A stretch of DNA of 64,000 nt from Strigamia acuminata (lineage: Eukaryota > Arthropoda > Chilopoda > Geophilomorpha > Linotaeniidae): NCBI GenBank assembly GCA_949358305.1, contig OX442318.1, positions 14,552,517 to 14,616,516 of the forward strand, in the 5' to 3' direction. Shown one piece after another: positions 13,601 through 24,489 of the stretch (position 1 is the stretch's first letter; every line of letters begins with the position of its first letter). The notes beneath the pieces were generated by a model. That model was not told the DNA's origin and made no database searches. It saw nothing but the letters and a program-made list of their open reading frames with translations. Made by a program: the position numbers and the translations under genes.

Positions 13601-14334
13601 CGTAGGAAGACTGACTGTGAGGTGGCCACATAACTTGAGGTGGTGATGACGAATGAGAGGATGGCTGCTGCTGCTGCTGCTGTTGTTGTTGTTGCTGTAG
13701 TTGTTGTTGCTGCTGCTGCTGCTGCTGCTGTGATGCCGGGGTTTGTGCTGAGGGTGCGGGTTCGGGAGATGGAGCTGATTGATTGCGATCCATATATTGC
13801 AGGCTCTCAATCTATAGTAAAAAAAAAAATATATTATTTTATTCAATTTAGTTCATTTAATTAGGCAAAATCAAAATTAATCAAATTAATCAAAATTAAA
13901 ATAAACTGTCCGGTAGAAATGTTACGCCACTTCTTCTGGGTCAATATTGTTGGCAATTAACTGATCAAACGTTGATTTGCCTAGCCGTAGTTAAACAGTT
14001 ATAATCGCCCGCTCGTGCGTGCCAAAATCAAAGTGAAAAATGTTCCGTTTGAATTTGGCGTCAAGATGGCGAGCGCAGACTGCGGGCCAAAGCGTTTTGA
14101 ATGATTTGATAAAATTCTGAGAAATCGATCGATCGCACACGTGCGAAATGAATTAATAAAATAAAACTTGAAAAAGGTTGTGTCGATTCTCTTTTTCCAG
14201 ACTTGGCAATAACAAGTTTACCCACAGCGCGAAATTCGATATCGACAAAGAAAAAAAAACTACAACACAACACACACATACACACTGCCAATGATTAAAT
14301 TTTCATTACCTTCATCACATCGTATCTCATAATT
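4663..14334 (-). CDS. PRDM10: PRDM10 homologue: PR/SET domain plus C2H2 zinc fingers, 20 coding exons
   Basis: Coding exons on the minus strand: 14334-14310 (ATG at 14330), 13811-13548, 13130-12867, 12701-12549, 11562-11113, 10951-10730, 9819-9657, 9360-9103, 9036-8881, 8805-8443, 8358-8138, 7887-7792, 7654-7608, 7530-7209, 7131-6872, 6813-6687, 6597-6037, 5847-5683, 5541-5338, 5031-4663. All phases agree, giving about 1,561 aa, longer than vertebrate PRDM10 because of a low-complexity N-terminus (poly-Gln, poly-His, Ser/Pro). A PRDM10-type lead-in ([16 protein letters not shown]) precedes the PR/SET domain at about residues 620-770 ([23 protein letters not shown]). About 12 C2H2 fingers follow, from [10 protein letters not shown] to NCDWCHKQY, then a Pro/Ser-rich tail. 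The family are nuclear transcription regulators. The exon 10 donor (G|GTCTGC) is weak but keeps the family spacing before the first finger. Exon 18 could instead end at 5653 (+10 aa). Confidence 0.92.
11608..12521. mobile_element. Non-autonomous TIR element (Tc1/mariner-type MITE) in a PRDM10 intron
   Basis: The 914-bp unit starts CCGGGTGGCCCAC and ends GTGGGCCACCCGG, flanked on both sides by TA. The inverted arms run well over 200 bp with mismatches; both carry, for example, the CAAAATTAAATATACAT tract and the GCTCTTTCGTTTGGTGTTTAG tract or its complement. There is no transposase frame. The centre has about five tandem copies of a 21-bp unit beginning GATTATGCTTGATTTTTG (about 11,980-12,090). 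The TA target duplication points to Tc1/mariner mobilisation. Confidence 0.85.
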
Positions 14335-14486
14335 CTAAAATAAATATGACAAGTGATTTGTTAAGATTCTGAATCATCAATTCCTGTGGGTGAACAGTCA
14401 CAAATCTAAAGAGGAAATTAACAAAAAATTAATCAATCAATTTTAAAAGTATTTTTTTTCGTAATTGTTTATTATTTCAACAATAC

Positions 14487-14535
14487 CTCAAAATAACTTT
14501 CCAGAGGATTGATTTCGAACATCCCACACTATTTC
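14487..14535 (-). other. Likely non-coding 5' exon of PRDM10
   Basis: The stretch is bounded on the minus strand by TTTTTGCAG and by the donor GAG|GTATTG. It lies 152 bases above the acceptor (TTTTAG|AATT) that immediately precedes the PRDM10 start codon. That acceptor implies at least one upstream untranslated exon, and this is the nearest candidate. Transcript data would be decisive. Confidence 0.4.
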
Positions 14536-17348
14536 CTGCAAAAACAAACAAAAACCATTAAAAAACAATTTAAAAACTTAAATAATTTAAAAAATTAAAA
14601 AATAAATTCCAATTCACAGAAATTCAAGTAAAAAATAAAAATTTAAAAAAAATTATTTTTCAAAAAAAAACTATGGATTCACGTATTGACATAACAATCG
14701 TTTATTCATCTAAAAACCATCACAACACGAGTGTTCAACAAAACAAAAGGGATAAAACGGTTAAAAACGAGTTGGTAATGATGGAAATGAGTTTGTGTGT
14801 CGTTGCGCAAAGATGAGTGAAGAGAATTTGCTCGTTTCGCATTAAACAACAAGCGAGAGACAACACAGGCCTTGAAAACGAAGCCCGAGCTCCATCAGCG
14901 AGGCGATTAGACTAGATAATGAGCGCTATGAAAAACAGTTACAACTGACCTAATTCACTAGAAAAATAGGAAAAGTCCATAGTATACTAAGCGACCTGTC
15001 TTTTCCACTAAAACTCGCACCTTACATATTCCATCGTGGTTGGATGGACTGCACCCACTTCCCCTGGACTCAACCAAAATGTCCCCGATGGTGGCCGGGT
15101 AGAAACAACATGGAGGAGAAAGAGAACGGATCTTGTTGTCTGTCGTTAACTGGACAGCGCCACTCGAATCGTGGTGACGAAAAGCGGCGTTGTACGCATT
15201 AAAAACCCTACCATCGCAACAAAAATGGCCGTTTTGCAATTATTTTATTTTGAAATTTTTTAACATTATAAATTTAAATGCAGACAAAATGAAAAATTAA
15301 ACACTTGAAAAATGTGAATTTTTAAAAGAAACAACGGGGAAGTGAATTTTCCGCCCATTAATGGCGGTTCGGTTCGGCGAGATTAGAAATATTTACTTCG
15401 AAATTGCGACCACCTTAGAATTTCGAATAGAAAAACGAGACTTTTCATCAGTGTGTTTAATAAAATGAATACACAACTTGTGATTTAAAATCAAAATAAC
15501 AAACTGAAACAAACCATCAATTCATCGGTTCAATAGCCGCCATTTTAAAATATCGATTTTTCGATATTCCACGAAAATATCGATAACCAATGAATGACTA
15601 CTTATTGCGTCGTTGTTTATCTTCTAAATTATTTCCCATTTTTTTAAAAATGGAGGAAAGACAAATCGTCCATTTTGAAAAAATAATTTCAATTTCTTTT
15701 TTTTCTTTTTTTTTTTTTTTGAAAATTAAAAACAGGAAAATTAATGAAATTAAAGTGTCATTACAAGTTGAAACGTTTAGTCTCCACCTCCTCACGAAAA
15801 CGAGGTCGAATAAATTATGTAAATGCGCATCGCGACCGAACCAAGGATGTAAAATGCCAGCCAGCAAGCAGAAATGGCTACCCCGTACCAACAGCCAACA
15901 GAGCAGCGCCAACGTTTGTCGTTTGCCGTGGCGCAACAATAAAAGCGTAAACAGAGCGAAAGTGATTGTCGGCTAGTCGAGCGGGTCCGAGCGGCGACAC
16001 GACCGAGCAAGTTGGGCCGCCCGAGTGAACTGGTCCTCCCGCAGGGAAAAAAGATAGGCGGACCATACCAAGCGGACAAAAGGAAATCAGGGTGGGGGAT
16101 AATCAGAAATGTGACAAATGTGGGCGCAAAAGTGGCGTTTAAGACGCGCGGAATGGGCTCAGACGTGAAGGAAATCAGGTAAAATGACGGCCGAGTGCGT
16201 GCAAATGAGAGTCGGAGGCGATCCGTGCGTATTAGTAAAGATATGGAAAAATAAAATTGGACAAGTGAAAGGAATCTTACCCGCCTCGAAATCCAGTCGC
16301 TCAAGTCTCGTATGAGCTTCGCGCTGGCGAGAAGGAACGAGATCCAGAATCGAAGATGGCGGGAGTGGGTTTGGTTTAAAAAGTTGTGTGATATAGGACA
16401 GGTTTCCCGACGGATAAAATGTAGAAAAAAAAAGATGCATAGTTTTCAATAAATAATATTTGAATTGGGAAAAATGTTGGATTAATTTGTAACTTGTCCT
16501 TTCCTTTTATTGAAGAAAATTGAGCCGAGACGACAAACTTGTTTAATTTGCTGCTACGGTAAATAACGATCTATACTCGAATTTATAACCTCGATTCGTT
16601 CGGCCCATTAATTTCTCTCTTGTTGTTTTTCAGTTGTTTGTTCATTTCCTAATGCCACCTAAGAAAATAAATGTTGGAAAATGTTTAGACGAACAAAAAG
16701 GTTCATATTTTTGCACCAAATCGCACACAGACTACTCAGACAAAACGCATCGATGTGATGTGACCTCCAATCATTTCAAAACCTATTTCGAAATCATTTT
16801 CACATCGAGCATTTGGGCCACGATTCGGGACACATCAAATTTATTATACATTTTTTTTTTAAAAAAATTATACATTTCATTATTATACATTTTAATGATA
16901 AATTTGGTTTTTAAAATCAAATGTTTAAATTAGATTTAAAGCATTCAAGTTTGCTTTTAAAACATTTATATTTGATTATTTTTTTTAATTCAAATATGAT
17001 TTTTTTGGTTTTTGTTAAATTTAAATTTGATAATTTGTTTAAAATTCAAATTTAATTTTTTTGTTTTTGTTAAATTTGAATTTGATATGAAAAAGTCTGA
17101 AAAAATTTGCAAATTTGATAAGAATGATTACAAAATTTTCCAAAACTATAATGTAGAGAGGAAAAGCATACATTTAGCATACATTTAGCATGCATTTAGC
17201 AAAGCGAGCAAAAACCTAATTGAAACTAAATGAATGCATCATCCCATTGCCCAGTCACAATCACAATCACAAGCCACAAACCTTCCTAACCTAACCTAAC
17301 CTATCCTATTCTTTTATTTGCATTCAAGGGTGTAAAGGTTATCAAGAT
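14536..17348. other. Intergenic region between the divergent PRDM10 and Sfi1-like genes
   Basis: No supportable coding exon. A GC-richer patch at about 15,860-16,200 ends with CAG|GTAAAATG near 16,178 and may be an untranslated first exon of the plus-strand gene; this is a guess. The region 16,900-17,130 is made of diverged AAATTTGAATTT-like units. CATTTAGCATA-like units repeat three times at about 17,168-17,200. Confidence 0.4.
17285..17303. repeat. Short CCTAA (TTAGG) telomere-like tract
   Basis: 3.8 tandem copies of CCTAA, the arthropod telomere unit, just upstream of the Sfi1-like gene. It is too short to be a telomere remnant with certainty and could be chance or a double-strand-break repair scar. 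Confidence 0.5.
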
Positions 17349-20300
17349 ATGTTTGTAAACAATGGCGAAAAAATTAAGCGAGAAACGTCTACACCACGAC
17401 CCCGCGCTGGAAAACTACTCACTTATGGCACTTCAAATCGTATAAGTAATTGGAAAAATGCTTGCAAATTGAAATGTAAACATGTAAAATTAATCAAAGA
17501 AATTATCAATTTGTTGCAGCACAACAAACCAAAAAGGAATCGCCGAAAAACCAACTGAATAAATCTCGCGAAGAATCCAGCTTGACCTCGCCGAAAACAA
17601 CGCGCACGCCACCCAAGGGTCTACTTTTCCAAACCACATCCGCGACCACCGTTCTCCAGGGCTTCAAAGACCCCGCAGCGCCGACCGTGCTCACCAAGCG
17701 CGACCTCCAAAATTCCGGCTTCAGCCAGGACCCGAACGTAGACGGCACCAAGACGCAGCGCATTCTGCAATGGCTCCGCGACTGCGAGCTCGCCCAAGAC
17801 GACGACTGCGTCCACCCGATTCTCCTGCCCACCCTTTCGAACCCGACGCTCGTCGAGCAGGAACAGAGCACGGGCAGGTGGCTGCGCACGGCCGAAGTGA
17901 AGCGCAACCCGGGCGTCGAGAACTGCAAGTCTGCCAAGACCAAACCGGGACAGCCGAGCAAGATCCCGCTCAAGGGCAACGCAAACGCCAACGCCAACGT
18001 CAACGTCAACTCCGCGGCCGACAAGAGGTTTCTGGTCGCAGCCGGCAAGTCGGTAGAGAAGCGCAAACGCAGCAACGCCGAGCTCACGGCCGCGACCGTC
18101 GACCTGGACGCGCCGCAGAGCACGAGCAGGAACGCGGTCCGTCGCGCCGATTTGCTGGAGACGGTTTCGCAGGTGAAAAAAGTGAAAAATTGGAACCCGT
18201 CGTTGAGTCCCGTTCTAAACAGTGCTGGCAACGCCAAAAGGCAGCAAAAGGTGTTTAATTTAATTTAATCTAACTTTAAATTTTTGTTTATTTATTTTAT
18301 TTATTTTATTTTCATTTTATTTTAATTTTAATTTTTATTGTGTAAATTATTCTGTACAAAGCAAAGCAAAGTTAATTAATTATATTATTTATTTATTTGA
18401 TTTGATTTGATTTGATTTAATTTGTATATTTAAATTTTTTCTAAGATTAAAGACAAACGACAAGTTGGCAAAAATCTTGTGGCGATTAAACTTGGCGAGG
18501 AAGAGAAAGAGAAAGAGAAAGAGAAGGAGAAGGAGAAGGGAAAGTGTGTGTCAAAGCTCCCGACTCGAAGGAGTTCCAATTTCCTCCTCAAATCCGACGT
18601 TTCTTGGCTGCGAAGGGAGAAGCAGCTGAAATCCTTAACGAAGGAAACTCTCTATTTTGAGCAGCTGAGGATGTTGAGGGAGAACAGACCCAATTGGTGG
18701 CTTCCCATGAGGCGGGCGTCCATGACTAAAAACTCGGTCGTCGCCGATGACAGAGTTAAACGTAGGAGAAAAAGTTGTCAAGCTTGTGCTGTCACGTCAT
18801 CCATGTCGCTCGACGCTGGCTCTCGGATGAAAAATAGAGTAATTGCTCACGAGTCACGAAAAAGACGCGTGTCTCGAATCTCGTCTCGTCTCGACGCCCA
18901 ATTTAAAGGTTCAAACGCACAATTCAAAACATTAATTCGCATTTTTCGTACATTTTTTCTTTGATTTTGGCGTCGAGGCATTAAGCGCTACATCAGTGAC
19001 ATCACCACACACATGAATGAAAGAAAGATAATAATCCTATAATAATTCTTTTTCTCATAAAAATCATTTTTTTTGCTACTTTTCCGTCCAAAAACGACAT
19101 GTTTGCACATTTTACCGCTTTTTCGGCCAAAATGTGTATTTCACTATTTTGTGTGTAAAAAAAAGTCTATTTTTGAACATTTTAACTAGTAAATTACATA
19201 GTTTCTGGCCCGCTACTTGTCCCCTGCCCCTGCAAATACAAGCTCGTAATCAAACTACCTCACTTTCATACACGTTCATTTCAGGTAAGACAGTCTCATT
19301 TTTATTTGAAAAGAAAAACACGAAAAACGTAGCAAAAGCGTTGAAATGGAATTTTGCTTTTCCAATTAGCGAGTTTCCATCATCGATTTTTCGCTTTTCT
19401 GGAAAAGTTTGAGATGTTTGACATAATGAATAATAATTAATTGCGGTGATGATTTCAGTTGAAGCAGAAAATCTTCAACGCTTTGCTCGAAAACATGATG
19501 TCGAAAAAGGTGCTCGAAGCGAAGATGATATTTTTCTACAACGAAAAACTGAAAAGAAGCTGTCTTCAAAAGTGGAAGTTATACGTGGACAGACGCACCA
19601 GTTCGAGTCGATCCACGTTCAAGTAGACGAACTCCCCTCAACTCTAATTTAGCATTCCCGCCTTCACCTGACCGCTTTGTCCATTTAGGAAAATGCAAGT
19701 GGCCGAGGACAACTACTCGCGAAACATCCTCTGGAATTCTTTTTCAAGGTGGAAACAGTGGAGCGCACATCAACCGGTGCAGCGAAAACACCAAAAGCCG
19801 AGCGCGACGACTCAAGACAGACTGACAGAATTTATCATCATGGCCACGAGCCGGATCAGAGAATTCAATAAGGTTGATTTAAAAATTAAAACTTAAAAAT
19901 TAAAAATTAAATGATTTTTTTTTTTTTTTTTTTTTGCTTTTTCAGAACATTTCTCCGAATCAGAAGAGAAATGGGTGCGGAAAGCATAAAAGCCCCAGTG
20001 AATCACCTTCTTCAGAAAAGACTATTGCAAATTTAAGTCACGGGACACGTCGGTCAGACATGAAAAAGTCATTTCTATCTGCGAGATCATCTCCTTGTTC
20101 ATCATCGAGAACTATACAACCACGTCCACAGTCATCGCGAACTCGTTCCAAATCCGATACAAGTATTAAGCAAAAATCCAGACTAGAAACAAATCAAAAA
20201 GGTTTGTGCACAAACACATTAATTAATTAATTAATACAAATTGATTAACAAGTAATTGAATCCATCGTGTGTTATTGCAGGAGAAGGAAAATTAGCCGTT

Positions 20301-20543
20301 CGAAACAAAGCTTCATTATCCGCTCTGAAAGCTAAGTCGCCGCCCAAAGATAAAGTGGGAGCGAAAAGCGCCATTCGGAGCTGCTCCGCAACGTCGACTG
20401 CCGAGAAGAGGAGAAAAGCCGTCGAAGAAGATAAGAGGAAAAAGGAAAAAGCAAAAATAAGCGAAATAGATAAAAAGAAAAAAAACGAAGATGTAAAAAA
20501 GAAACAAGTAAATTTCATGTATTCGCACGTTGTGGTCAACTAA
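17349..20543 (+). CDS. Unrecognised protein with Sfi1-like Trp motifs and a Lys-rich C-terminal coil, 7 exons
   Basis: Best model: 17349-17439, 17520-18250, 18446-18838, 19459-19622, 19689-19872, 19946-20201, 20281-20543; 693 aa, phases consistent. Exons 2 and 4-7 are well bounded; the start and the end of exon 3 are less certain. I do not recognise the family. The N-terminal half is polar with an Asn-Ala/Val run and a Lys-Glu repeat. Exons 4 and 5 encode two helices of the type found in Sfi1/centrin-binding proteins (CLQKWKLYVD and LWNSFSRWKQW). The C-terminus is Ser/Arg-rich, then a Lys/Glu-rich probable coiled coil (EEDKRKKEKAKISEIDKKKK). A centrosomal or ciliary role is inference from these motifs only. 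The last exon and 3' end are duplicated at 25.9-26.4 kb. Confidence 0.65.
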
Positions 20544-21012
20544 TTCGGTTCCGACCAGCAAACGAATAAACAACCCGAAAACAACGCACAGGAGCTCATT
20601 GCTCACAGTAGTCAGACGCCATCTCGTGGCATTGGGGCAAATTTAAACGGCAAATAAAAATAATTTGCTGTCAAATATAGAGTTAAGAATGCTAAATAAA
20701 AACCAAATTTGTTTGCAAAGTTTTGTTGTGTCGAGGATACGCCCGAAACTAATTGGAAAAGAAAAAGAACAATATTTTGGAATAAAATAGTAAATTTAAC
20801 GTGAAACGTCACTCGTTTGTACAGAAACTTTATTCTTAAACTTAAATAAACTCTAAATTCCCGCTAAATTCTCTCAGATAATCCACTGGCCAGGCAAAAC
20901 TGGGCGCACGCTTGTTCGATCTCCTCCTTAACTTCATTCACCATTTTCGCGACTCGTTTGCACCGTTAACGTTATCGTTTGGTTCGGGTCGTTCTCGAAG
21001 GTCCACCACGAT
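20341..21012. repeat. Junction duplication, copy 1 (end of Sfi1-like gene plus tail of HINFP)
   Basis: This segment matches 25925-26525 in the same orientation: the last exon of the Sfi1-like gene, its 3' flank, and, on the minus strand, the final codons of HINFP (ENDPNQTIT and following). The copy of the HINFP end here is only a stub, with six extra bases and no upstream exons. Copy 1 keeps about 105 bases of 3' flank (about 20,553-20,655) that copy 2 lacks. The left gene is whole here, the right gene is whole at copy 2. Confidence 0.85.
20653..20658 (+). terminator. Poly(A) signal of the Sfi1-like gene
   Basis: AATAAA 110 bases after the stop codon, in the part of the 3' flank that is also kept in the second copy of this junction. 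Confidence 0.5.
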
Positions 21013-21029
21013 TTAATTTCGTTGCTTAC

Positions 21030-22290
21030 GTCTCTGTTCTTGAAAATTTCATCTGGTTTTTCTTTGTATTTTCCGTCAATTTGAATTTTCGTAAGTCTTC
21101 ACCGACAATTGCGTCTGAATTCGCGTTCATTTCGTCCGTTTTTAAGTCGTCTCTATCCGGTTTCGCATTACTCTCTTCCAAGCTTGCACTAAGATTCGTG
21201 TTAAATGCTTCGGCATTCGTCCTGTCCTGTCTCCTTCGGCGTAGAAATCGCATCCATCTCCATCTTTCTCATCTTCGTTCTTGAATATCTCGTGTCGCGC
21301 TTCTCTGCACGGCAGAAGTTCGTCCAATTCGTCGTTTACGTCAAATTCCTTCGACTTGTCGTTAAGTTTAACTCCGCCCTCGTTGAGTCCATCCAACTTT
21401 GCGACAAATTCGTCGTGTGTTTCGTTCGAACTTGATTTTTCATCAGGCCCAGCATCGTTAGTTTCGAACATGCCCGTAATTCGGTCTCAGCTTCTTGTCG
21501 TTACAATCGTCGTATTTCGCATCCAAATTGTTATTTTTTGCATTGGACTCCATCATTGTTTCGTATCTGGCTTTTATAGATCTTTTAACTTCGCATCGAG
21601 TTCAGCCAATTTCGCATTAACTTCCGTCAGTTTTTCATCTATTTCGTTTTCATCCAGTCCATCGTAATTCGAACTAATTTCATTGATGCTCTTCGTCTAC
21701 TCCTTGGATTCTACCGATCGTTGTTCGTCTTCAGTGCTTCTGTTGATCGTCCGAATCCGAATCGTTTCTTGTGCGTCTCGTTGGTTCCGAACTTGCGTCC
21801 CTCGTTTCTTGCTTTTCTGCAAGGCAGTGTTGCGCTCATCTTATTTTCTTTGGTTTCCCTTTCCCCATAGGATTCCTCATGTTCCGCATCAAACCCGTCT
21901 AGTTTCACGTCAAACGCATCCAGTTGCGTATCAAAGTCGTTTTCTTTACGTTCGACGTCTTCGTAATAGCTGTCTATTTCGTAGTCACCGAACACGTTCT
22001 ATCTGAATCTAACTTTATCGTTTTCTCCGTTCTTTTTATCATCGTCGTCGTCCCAGGTACTCCATGTGTCGTCGTCGCTCTCCGAATCGTCGTTTTTACT
22101 CCGTGCATCTTCGTCCTCGCTCTTCGTGCCCTCGTTTTTGCTGAGTTCCGCTTGTTCGTGGCTCCATTCTCGTTAAGCAACACGTCCTTGTCGTTTTTCA
22201 CGATCCTCGTCACCGATTTTGGATTCGTTACAACTTTTGGTTTTGGCATCTTGATCGTTTCTTTTCTTCATCGTCTATTACGAATGCGCA
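21030..22290 (-). pseudogene. Broken acidic coiled-coil reading frame
   Basis: On the minus strand several frames read as Asp/Glu/Lys-rich protein interrupted by stops and frame changes. One run from about 22,270 to 21,711 is a single frame broken by two stops (TAA near 22,166, TAG near 22,002). Heptad-like pieces (EIDEKLTEVNAKLAELDAKL, FDTQLDAFDVKLDGFDAEH) and the motif LPCR(E/K)AR occur more than once. This suggests a decayed gene built from repeats. I recognise no family; introns instead of decay cannot be excluded. Confidence 0.45.
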
Positions 22291-22440
22291 CAGTTTAACT
22301 TGTTCGTCGCTTGAATAAAAACTACACACCTATCGTAATTAATTTATTTAAAAAAAATATAAAAATTCGATGATCATAAAATCTATTTTCTTTAAATTTT
22401 TAAAAATCCAATGACGTGCAGCACGAGGCACGGCACGTGG

Positions 22441-23006
22441 TAAAAGGATGAACGGCCGAACGGCCCGGGATAGCGAAAATACGGTACCGCGCAACTATGG
22501 TGCGCCTATACCGGGTTGTTCGGCCCACATTCACACCGTGTTCGGCGACCCGTCTGCCGTTTGTGAACGTCAGCCGAACGTCGGACAAATTTACCAATTT
22601 TTTTTTTCTGGCCCACACGTACGCCGTGTTCGGCCCACCCATCTGCCGTGTTCGGCCCACCCATCTGCCGTGTTCGGCCCACCCATCTGCCGTGTTCGGC
22701 CACCCATCTTCCATGTTCGGCCACTCATCTGCCGTGTTCGGCCCACCCTTAGTCGTGTTCGGCTACCCATCTGCTGTGTTCGGCCCACGCTTAGTGGCCG
22801 AACACGGCAGATGGGTGGGCCGAACACGGCAGATGGGTGGGCCGAACACGGCAGATGAGTGACCGAACGCGGCAGACGGGTGGCCGAACAAGACGTGAAT
22901 GTGGGCCGAACGACCCGGTATCGGCGCACCATAGTTGCGCGGTACCGTGTTTTCGCTATACCGGGCCGTTCGGCCCGTTCGGCCCGTCCGGCCGTTCATC
23001 CTTTTA
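22441..23006. repeat. Palindromic minisatellite / foldback element
   Basis: The outer arms (TAAAAGGATGAACGGCC at 22441 and its complement ending at 23006) continue inwards for about 130 bp with few differences. Inside is a 22-bp minisatellite (GTTCGGCCCACCCATCTGCC unit) that runs forward to about 22,795 and then in reverse complement, so the whole unit can fold on itself. It is far more GC-rich than its surroundings. No protein is encoded; the open frames here are by-products of the repeat. Confidence 0.85.
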
Positions 23007-23133
23007 CCTTTTACCAAGTGCCACGAGGCACAGCACGAACATGTAACAAAGTTTGCCATACGTTTCCAGCATACGCATTTAAACGGCTTGTTCACGAAAT
23101 TTCAAACATTCAATTCGCAACTGTTTAATCAAC

Positions 23134-24489
23134 ATGCCGTACCAGAAAAATCTGCAAGAACTGTGTTTAAGTAAAATTATGATTGATTTCGACGCGATGC
23201 AAACCCGTTTAACTGAACGACCTTTCCCTTCTTTCTTTATCCGGACCATATATGAAAGATTGTGTTGACGTGAATACATGTTTCAACATTATCAACTTCA
23301 TAAATGTTGTAAATCAAACATTTTCATTCATTCTGGCACGACATCGTTGTCGGAATTATACATGTTCGATTTACCCCCGGATCGTTTGTTCGACAAAATT
23401 GGCCAATTGTGCAAAAACCTCATGGACTTAGAATTGTCAACCTACTCGTACGATCTCCCATCTCGACAAATAATCAAACTGCTGTCCCATTTGCCGCAAA
23501 TTCAACGCTTAAATTTAAATAGGAGACCAGAATGCACGGACCAGGTCGCAGCTGAAATCGGTCGCAATTGTCGACAATTGCGGCATCTCTATTTAAATGA
23601 CTGCACAGAGATCACCGACACTGGACTCTTTTCTTTAGCAACTTGCGTTAAACTGGAGTGTTTGGCTGTAATAAGAACTAGTGTGACATGCGAGGGATGT
23701 TTCAGCGTTTTAAACCGACTGCCCGTTTTAAAGGTATTTGACTTTGACACCAACCACAATTTGTTTGCAATGATAAAACAACGATCAAAATCGACGCCGA
23801 AGCGCACTTATTCTATAGAACAAACGATGCTTGATCTTGATGTGAATACTAGCCAAGACCTCATCTTTCTCTTCACAGTTTTCCCTAAATTGACCAATTT
23901 ACGTGTTAAAGAGAATACTCGAGTGGCACTACACGCGTGCGAACCCCAAGTGATGTGCTTGGGGTTACAACGATTGACTGTTCTGACTCTGTTGTCTCTT
24001 CAATTAGTCAGTCTTCGACTAATTAGTCGCTTGTGCCCAAAGTTGAAGGGATTGACACTGATTAGGTGTACGATTTTAGATGAAACCGATAATTTGCAAG
24101 ATTCTGCCGTTGCTCTGTTCACGAAGCTACGTCGCTTAAAAATAGATTTCGAGTTTGTTGGTTTACACGCGTTATTCCTGCAGTGTCCGAATGTGGAGGA
24201 AGTACGTATTATTTCTTGTCAAACATTTGATGATGAATTGGTATCGAAGCTTGTTGGGTCGAATGTATTTCAAAATCTCAAGTATTTGGAACTGAGTCTT
24301 TGTCATTCGATTAATTTGAGTTCCATTTTGAAATTATTGGAAATGCGAAATCCGTTGAGGAAGTTGACCGTGCAATATTGTAGAAATATTCTTCAGCCAG
24401 CTTATGATAAAATTAAAAGTTATGTTGAATGCAACAACTTGGATTTACAGGTTAGCCAAATCTCCATGGGATCTTTATATATTTTTTAA
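23134..24489 (+). CDS. Leucine-rich-repeat (FBXL-like) protein, interrupted by one in-frame TGA
   Basis: From ATG 23134 the frame encodes 44 residues beginning MPYQKNLQELCLSKI, meets TGA at 23266-23268, and continues in the same frame to 24489. The remainder reads open from ATG 23278 for 403 aa. It is a run of LRRs of the RNI/F-box-LRR type (QIQRLNLNRR, LRHLYLNDCTEITDTG, LKYLELSLCHSINLSS). The N-terminal part looks like the normal start of such proteins, so the TGA lies inside the gene. It may be a recent nonsense change, a leaky stop (TGA C), or the protein may start at 23278. AATAAA is at 24680. The substrate or partner is unknown; no clear F-box is seen. Confidence 0.7.

Noticed and set aside
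15792-16304. 170-codon minus-strand frame in the intergenic region
   Set aside because: Low-complexity Ser/Phe/Arg composition; the GC-rich patch is better explained as promoter or untranslated exon.
17362-17443. Alternative start of the Sfi1-like gene (MAKKLSEKRL frame)
   Set aside because: It has a good start context, but its donor phase leads to a stop in the next exon; the overlapping frame from 17349 joins correctly.
21205-22298. Plus-strand hydrophobic ORFs resembling membrane proteins
   Set aside because: Complement of Asp/Glu/Lys-rich codons reads as Phe/Val/Leu; no start context or splice sites.
22400-23095. Six overlapping ORFs rich in Pro/His/Cys or Gly/Arg
   Set aside because: By-products of the 22-bp minisatellite, whose length is not a multiple of three and which is open in many frames.
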